64,000 nucleotides of DNA. It comes from Saturnia japonica (taxonomy: Eukaryota; Arthropoda; Insecta; Lepidoptera; Saturniidae). The stretch covers positions 62,001 through 126,000 of the forward strand of contig CM065323.1 of the NCBI GenBank assembly GCA_033032175.1. The letters run 5' to 3'. The position numbers were made by a program, and so were the translations under genes. Shown one piece after another: positions 61,605 to 64,000 of the stretch; position 1 is the stretch's first letter, and each line of letters starts with the position of its first letter. A model generated the notes under the pieces. It did not search any database. It was not told the origin of the DNA and saw only the letters and a list, made by a program, of their open reading frames with translations.

Positions 61605-62003
61605 TGGTTGCGCCGCTTTTATATAGTTTTAAATATTGTGCGATATTGTGATCGGTTCGCAACTTTTCTATCTCCACTTACACCCCCCCCCCCCCCCCCT
61701 CCTTGGCACATGCAAACAGTACGATAAGTCGCGAGTTCGTCGCCGCGCCTCGTCGAATAAAGTTGATTTTCGCTCGGTTGTTGATACATTGACTTTAGTG
61801 CTCGTCATTGTTATGAAGGGGAGAAGAATTTGGGCAGTACGTCGAAGACGACCACCTAGCCGGCTAGCCAGGTGAAACCGGAACCCACCACGAGGTATGT
61901 GCCAAATTCCTATCCTATATCCATATAGCTGATCACAATCCCCGCAAATACAGTCCACTCAATTAGTAGTATTAAATACGCTGCGCTTCCAACGGCGCAA
62001 GCA
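61605..62003 (+). repeat. BEL-1 3' LTR
   Basis: 399 bp, preceded by the purine-rich GCCGGGGAAA and followed by ATAAG. It matches 44063-44463 apart from a few substitutions and the C-run. Confidence 0.9.
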
Positions 62004-62008
62004 ATAAG

Positions 62009-62375
62009 CGTACTGTGGTCAACGCAATCGAAACCCTTTGAGTGATCAGGTGATCACACCGACTCCTCCCAGGCCCCAATTATATGACTTAGCAGCATTT
62101 AACTATCGTCAGTGTTTTTTATTTTATTTCGTGAATACATATTGCCGACCATCCAAACTCTCGTGTTTAAATATGTATTCTACTAGCTGCTTGAGCATAA
62201 TTTTTTCAAAAATCTTACTAATCGACGGAAGTACAGAAATTGGTCTATAATTTCCAATATTACTTCTACAACCTAATTTAAACAGAGGAACTACTTTACT
62301 TATTTTTATTAATTTAGAGAAAGTTCCTGTTTCTTTACATTGATTAAAATAATATATTAGCCAGATATGGTGAAA
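62009..62375 (-). pseudogene. Non-LTR RT pseudogene, upstream half
   Basis: From about 62375 on the - strand: YYFNQCKETGTFSKLIKISKVVPLFK, NYRPISVLPSISKIFEKIM, DGRQYVF, then after damage GFDCVDHSTLI right at the BEL-1 site. The downstream half is at 43690-44057. An NYRPIS-type RT finger block of a Jockey/CR1-like element; short and damaged. Confidence 0.75.
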
Positions 62376-63241
62376 TATTGACAATCAAGGACTGAACTAC
62401 GATTGCTGACATTGTGACATTGTGAATGTGTTACATTATTTTAATTTAACTCTGCGTAAGCAATGTAAGCGCCCGGTAATCATTTTTGGACGATTTCATT
62501 ACAGACCATTGGACTTTCCCAACTATACAACAACTTAATTAGAATGTATTGTATACGCAAACCCTCCGTAAGAAAATTTCTAAATGACAGTGACAACAGT
62601 ATAAAAATCCGTCGCGTAGTTTACAAGAACTAAGCGGACAAACAGACAAACGCGGATAGCGACTTTCTATTATACTATGTATTTATTGATATTGATGATG
62701 GATATGAAATATCGGATGTCTAATAAAATGTAATATTTTTAGGAACCCTGGTTAATGGTATGCTCGGCAAAAGTGAGGGAGTGAGAAGCCCTCGCACACT
62801 ACGGCCGCCGTGCGCTGTGCCACGTTGTGAGCTTAAGTAATGAGGGCCGTGTCTCTCTTGCTACATAGTTTCAACTGAGTGTCTGACCGCGAAATAGCGC
62901 CAGGAGAGACCGGCCGGCGCCGCCCGCCGCCGCGCACTGCCGCCCGCCGCACGCCGTCCGCAGTCGCTCGGCGCTCAGTGTGTCGCGCGCACGGCTCGGA
63001 GTCTGTCGTGTATTTGTTGTTTTGCGACTGGACGACACTGAGACCGCGATCTCCGCGAACCGGTCGTACCAACTTACCTTATGTATCACTAATCCTTTGC
63101 GCCGACATTAATACAATATTACCTGAGTTACACTAGTGTGTGTTCGTGCGTAAGTCTCTCTGTATGTGCTTGTGTGTGTGTGTGATGGTGCGAAGTGGCA
63201 TATGTGCGAGGTGCAGCACGCGCGGCAGGTGAGGGTCGCGC
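62376..63241 (+). promoter_or_regulatory. Probable upstream region of the LRR gene
   Basis: 62376-62750 is AT-rich with nothing recognised. 62760-63240 becomes GC- and CpG-rich and includes an arthropod initiator-like TCAGT near 62975 and a (TG)n stretch near 63170. A sequence resembling a strong splice donor, CAG/GTGAGG, lies at 63227-63235, just before the proposed ATG. A non-coding first exon ending there is therefore also possible. Promoter assignment is inference. Confidence 0.35.
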
Positions 63242-63450
63242 ATGGGGCACGCGGCGCTGGCACTGCTGGCGGCAGCGCTGGCAGCGACCGCAGCCTCGTG
63301 CCCGACCGGCGCGGGAGTTGGCGCGGGAGCGGGCGCGGGGGTGGGTGCGGGCGAGGGTGCGTGTCGGTGCAGCGAGGGAGGCGCGCGGATGGAATGCAGA
63401 AGCGCAGGGCTGCACAGGCTTCCTCCGCTGCACGAGAATTTGATGTTCCT
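63242..63450 (+). CDS. First coding exon of a leucine-rich-repeat protein (partial)
   Basis: ATG 63242 opens a hydrophobic signal peptide (MGHAALALLAAALAATAAS). Next come a Cys, a Gly-Ala-Val tract of about 17 residues, and a cysteine-rich N-cap with CRC, a further Cys, and GLHRLPPL. This is the start pattern of an extracellular LRR domain (LRRNT). Coding ends at a good splice donor, CT/GTGAGT at 63451, phase 2; the next codon would otherwise run into TGA. The Gly-Ala tract lies between the first and second Cys of the N-cap, where most relatives have only two or three residues. Later exons are outside the window. The family is clear; the identity of the gene is not. Confidence 0.6.
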
Positions 63451-64000
63451 GTGAGTGTCTCCCACAGTTCTCAATTTTAATATATTAGCTCTGGTTACGG
63501 TTCCTCTATAACAACGAGTCTGCCGATCGAATATTTGAATTGGGCTAGGAATAATAATATATCCTCACACAGAGTTATTAAGAACGTCTGAGGTTGGAAA
63601 ACTGGCATTCAGTTTGGTGCGCGTTGAAGTCTTTTCTTCGCGGCTCAGTGCACTGGGCCATCGCTGCGCCGCGCCCGTCGTTAACAACAATAAACTATAA
63701 AATTATATCCATAAACCATAACGTACGATATACTTAGATACCGATTTTAAGTTACACATTTAAATGCGTGAACTCTTTTAAATCCAAATTATAGAAGTGT
63801 AGTACGAACGGGTACAATTCTCTCATATGAGTATAGATTTTAAAACGAGTTTCTTGAGAAGTGAGAACGCGTTTTAAAAAAGTGTCAATATCCACTGTTC
63901 CTCGCCACTCATAAGAACAAAACTGCCTAAGTTTAATTAATACAATGGGTATTAGTAGAGATGGACTAAACCTTTGACAATTTTATAAATACTTATAGGA
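63451..64000 (+). other. Probable intron 1 of the LRR gene
   Basis: From the GTGAGT donor to the window edge: AT-rich, no ORF, no repeat recognised. Confidence 0.45.

Larger units (their letters stand above)
44063..62003 (+). mobile_element. BEL-1: BEL/Pao LTR element, 18 kb with nested insertions
   Basis: LTRs at 44063-44463 and 61605-62003, flanked by ATAAG at 44058-44062 and 62004-62008, the 5-bp duplication expected of BEL/Pao. Gag remains at 45085-46500 and RNase H-integrase remains at 58150-61520. Protease and RT are missing, and two - strand BEL/Pao elements (46500-57054) occupy the gap. A foldback element interrupts integrase. A purine tract precedes the 3' LTR. Confidence 0.87.

Noticed and set aside
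59859..61640. FB1 ends (TGGTTGCGCG) and BEL-1 LTR start (TGGTTGCGCC) as evidence of common origin
   Set aside because: Only about nine bases match and the structures differ (inverted repeat element versus LTR). Treated as coincidence.
63166..63480. 104-codon + strand ORF overlapping the LRR exon in another frame
   Set aside because: Arg/Gly-rich product of GC-rich sequence without signal peptide or domain; the frame at 63242 explains the region better.

Overview
This is eukaryotic, almost certainly insect and most likely lepidopteran, genomic DNA that is nearly all transposable elements. From the left edge to about 39.2 kb, short tracts of the insect telomere repeat (CCTAA on the + strand, TTAGG on the -) separate non-LTR retrotransposons whose poly(A) tails abut those tracts. 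SART-like elements lie on the - strand, with poly(A) followed by GGTTA repeats. TRAS-like elements lie on the + strand, with poly(A) followed by CCTAA repeats. This is the arrangement known for the telomere-specific SART and TRAS families of moths. The strand of the repeats places the chromosome end to the left. The labels below (SL = SART-like, TL = TRAS-like, GO = gag-only) are mine.

Layout of the telomeric array: SL1 fragment (1-1035) fused to truncated SL2 (about 1040-4283); TL1 (about 4284-10599); 5'-truncated TL2 (10613-12817); SL3 (12836-19051), full length with both ORFs open; GO1 (19061-21552), ORF1 only; a BEL/Pao scrap (21553-22362); SL4 ORF1 (22518-28758), split by a young Ty3/gypsy element (23498-28161); SL5 (28783-34945), full length with one nonsense codon and one frameshift in ORF2; SL6 and SL7, 3' ends only (34955-37151); GO2 (37157-39140), ORF1 only with both ends present; decayed telomere repeats and SL8 (39141-39797).

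Two things stand out. GO1 and GO2 each run ORF1 straight into the 3' UTR of the SL7 subfamily, with ORF2 missing at the same place, although their proteins have diverged. This looks like a lineage of gag-only, telomere-targeted elements that would need an RT from a relative, analogous to Drosophila HeT-A. Second, every SART-like 5' end still present starts exactly with a sequence that folds as an HDV-like self-cleaving ribozyme, with compensatory changes between copies. The 3' UTRs share a hairpin whose stem also covaries.

From 39.8 kb the character changes: a mariner-like transposase scrap, AT-rich DNA with A-runs and a microsatellite, then a non-LTR RT pseudogene (- strand) split by an 18-kb BEL/Pao element (44063-62003, with LTRs and a 5-bp target duplication). 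That element has decayed. It holds two further BEL/Pao elements on the - strand and a 1,074-bp foldback element with arms of about 473 bp. At the right edge (63242-63450) is the only likely host gene, a first coding exon with a signal peptide and a leucine-rich-repeat N-cap, ending at a splice donor.

All calls come from reading translations and comparing copies inside the window. No database search was possible, so family names are by recognition and boundaries are approximate where stated.
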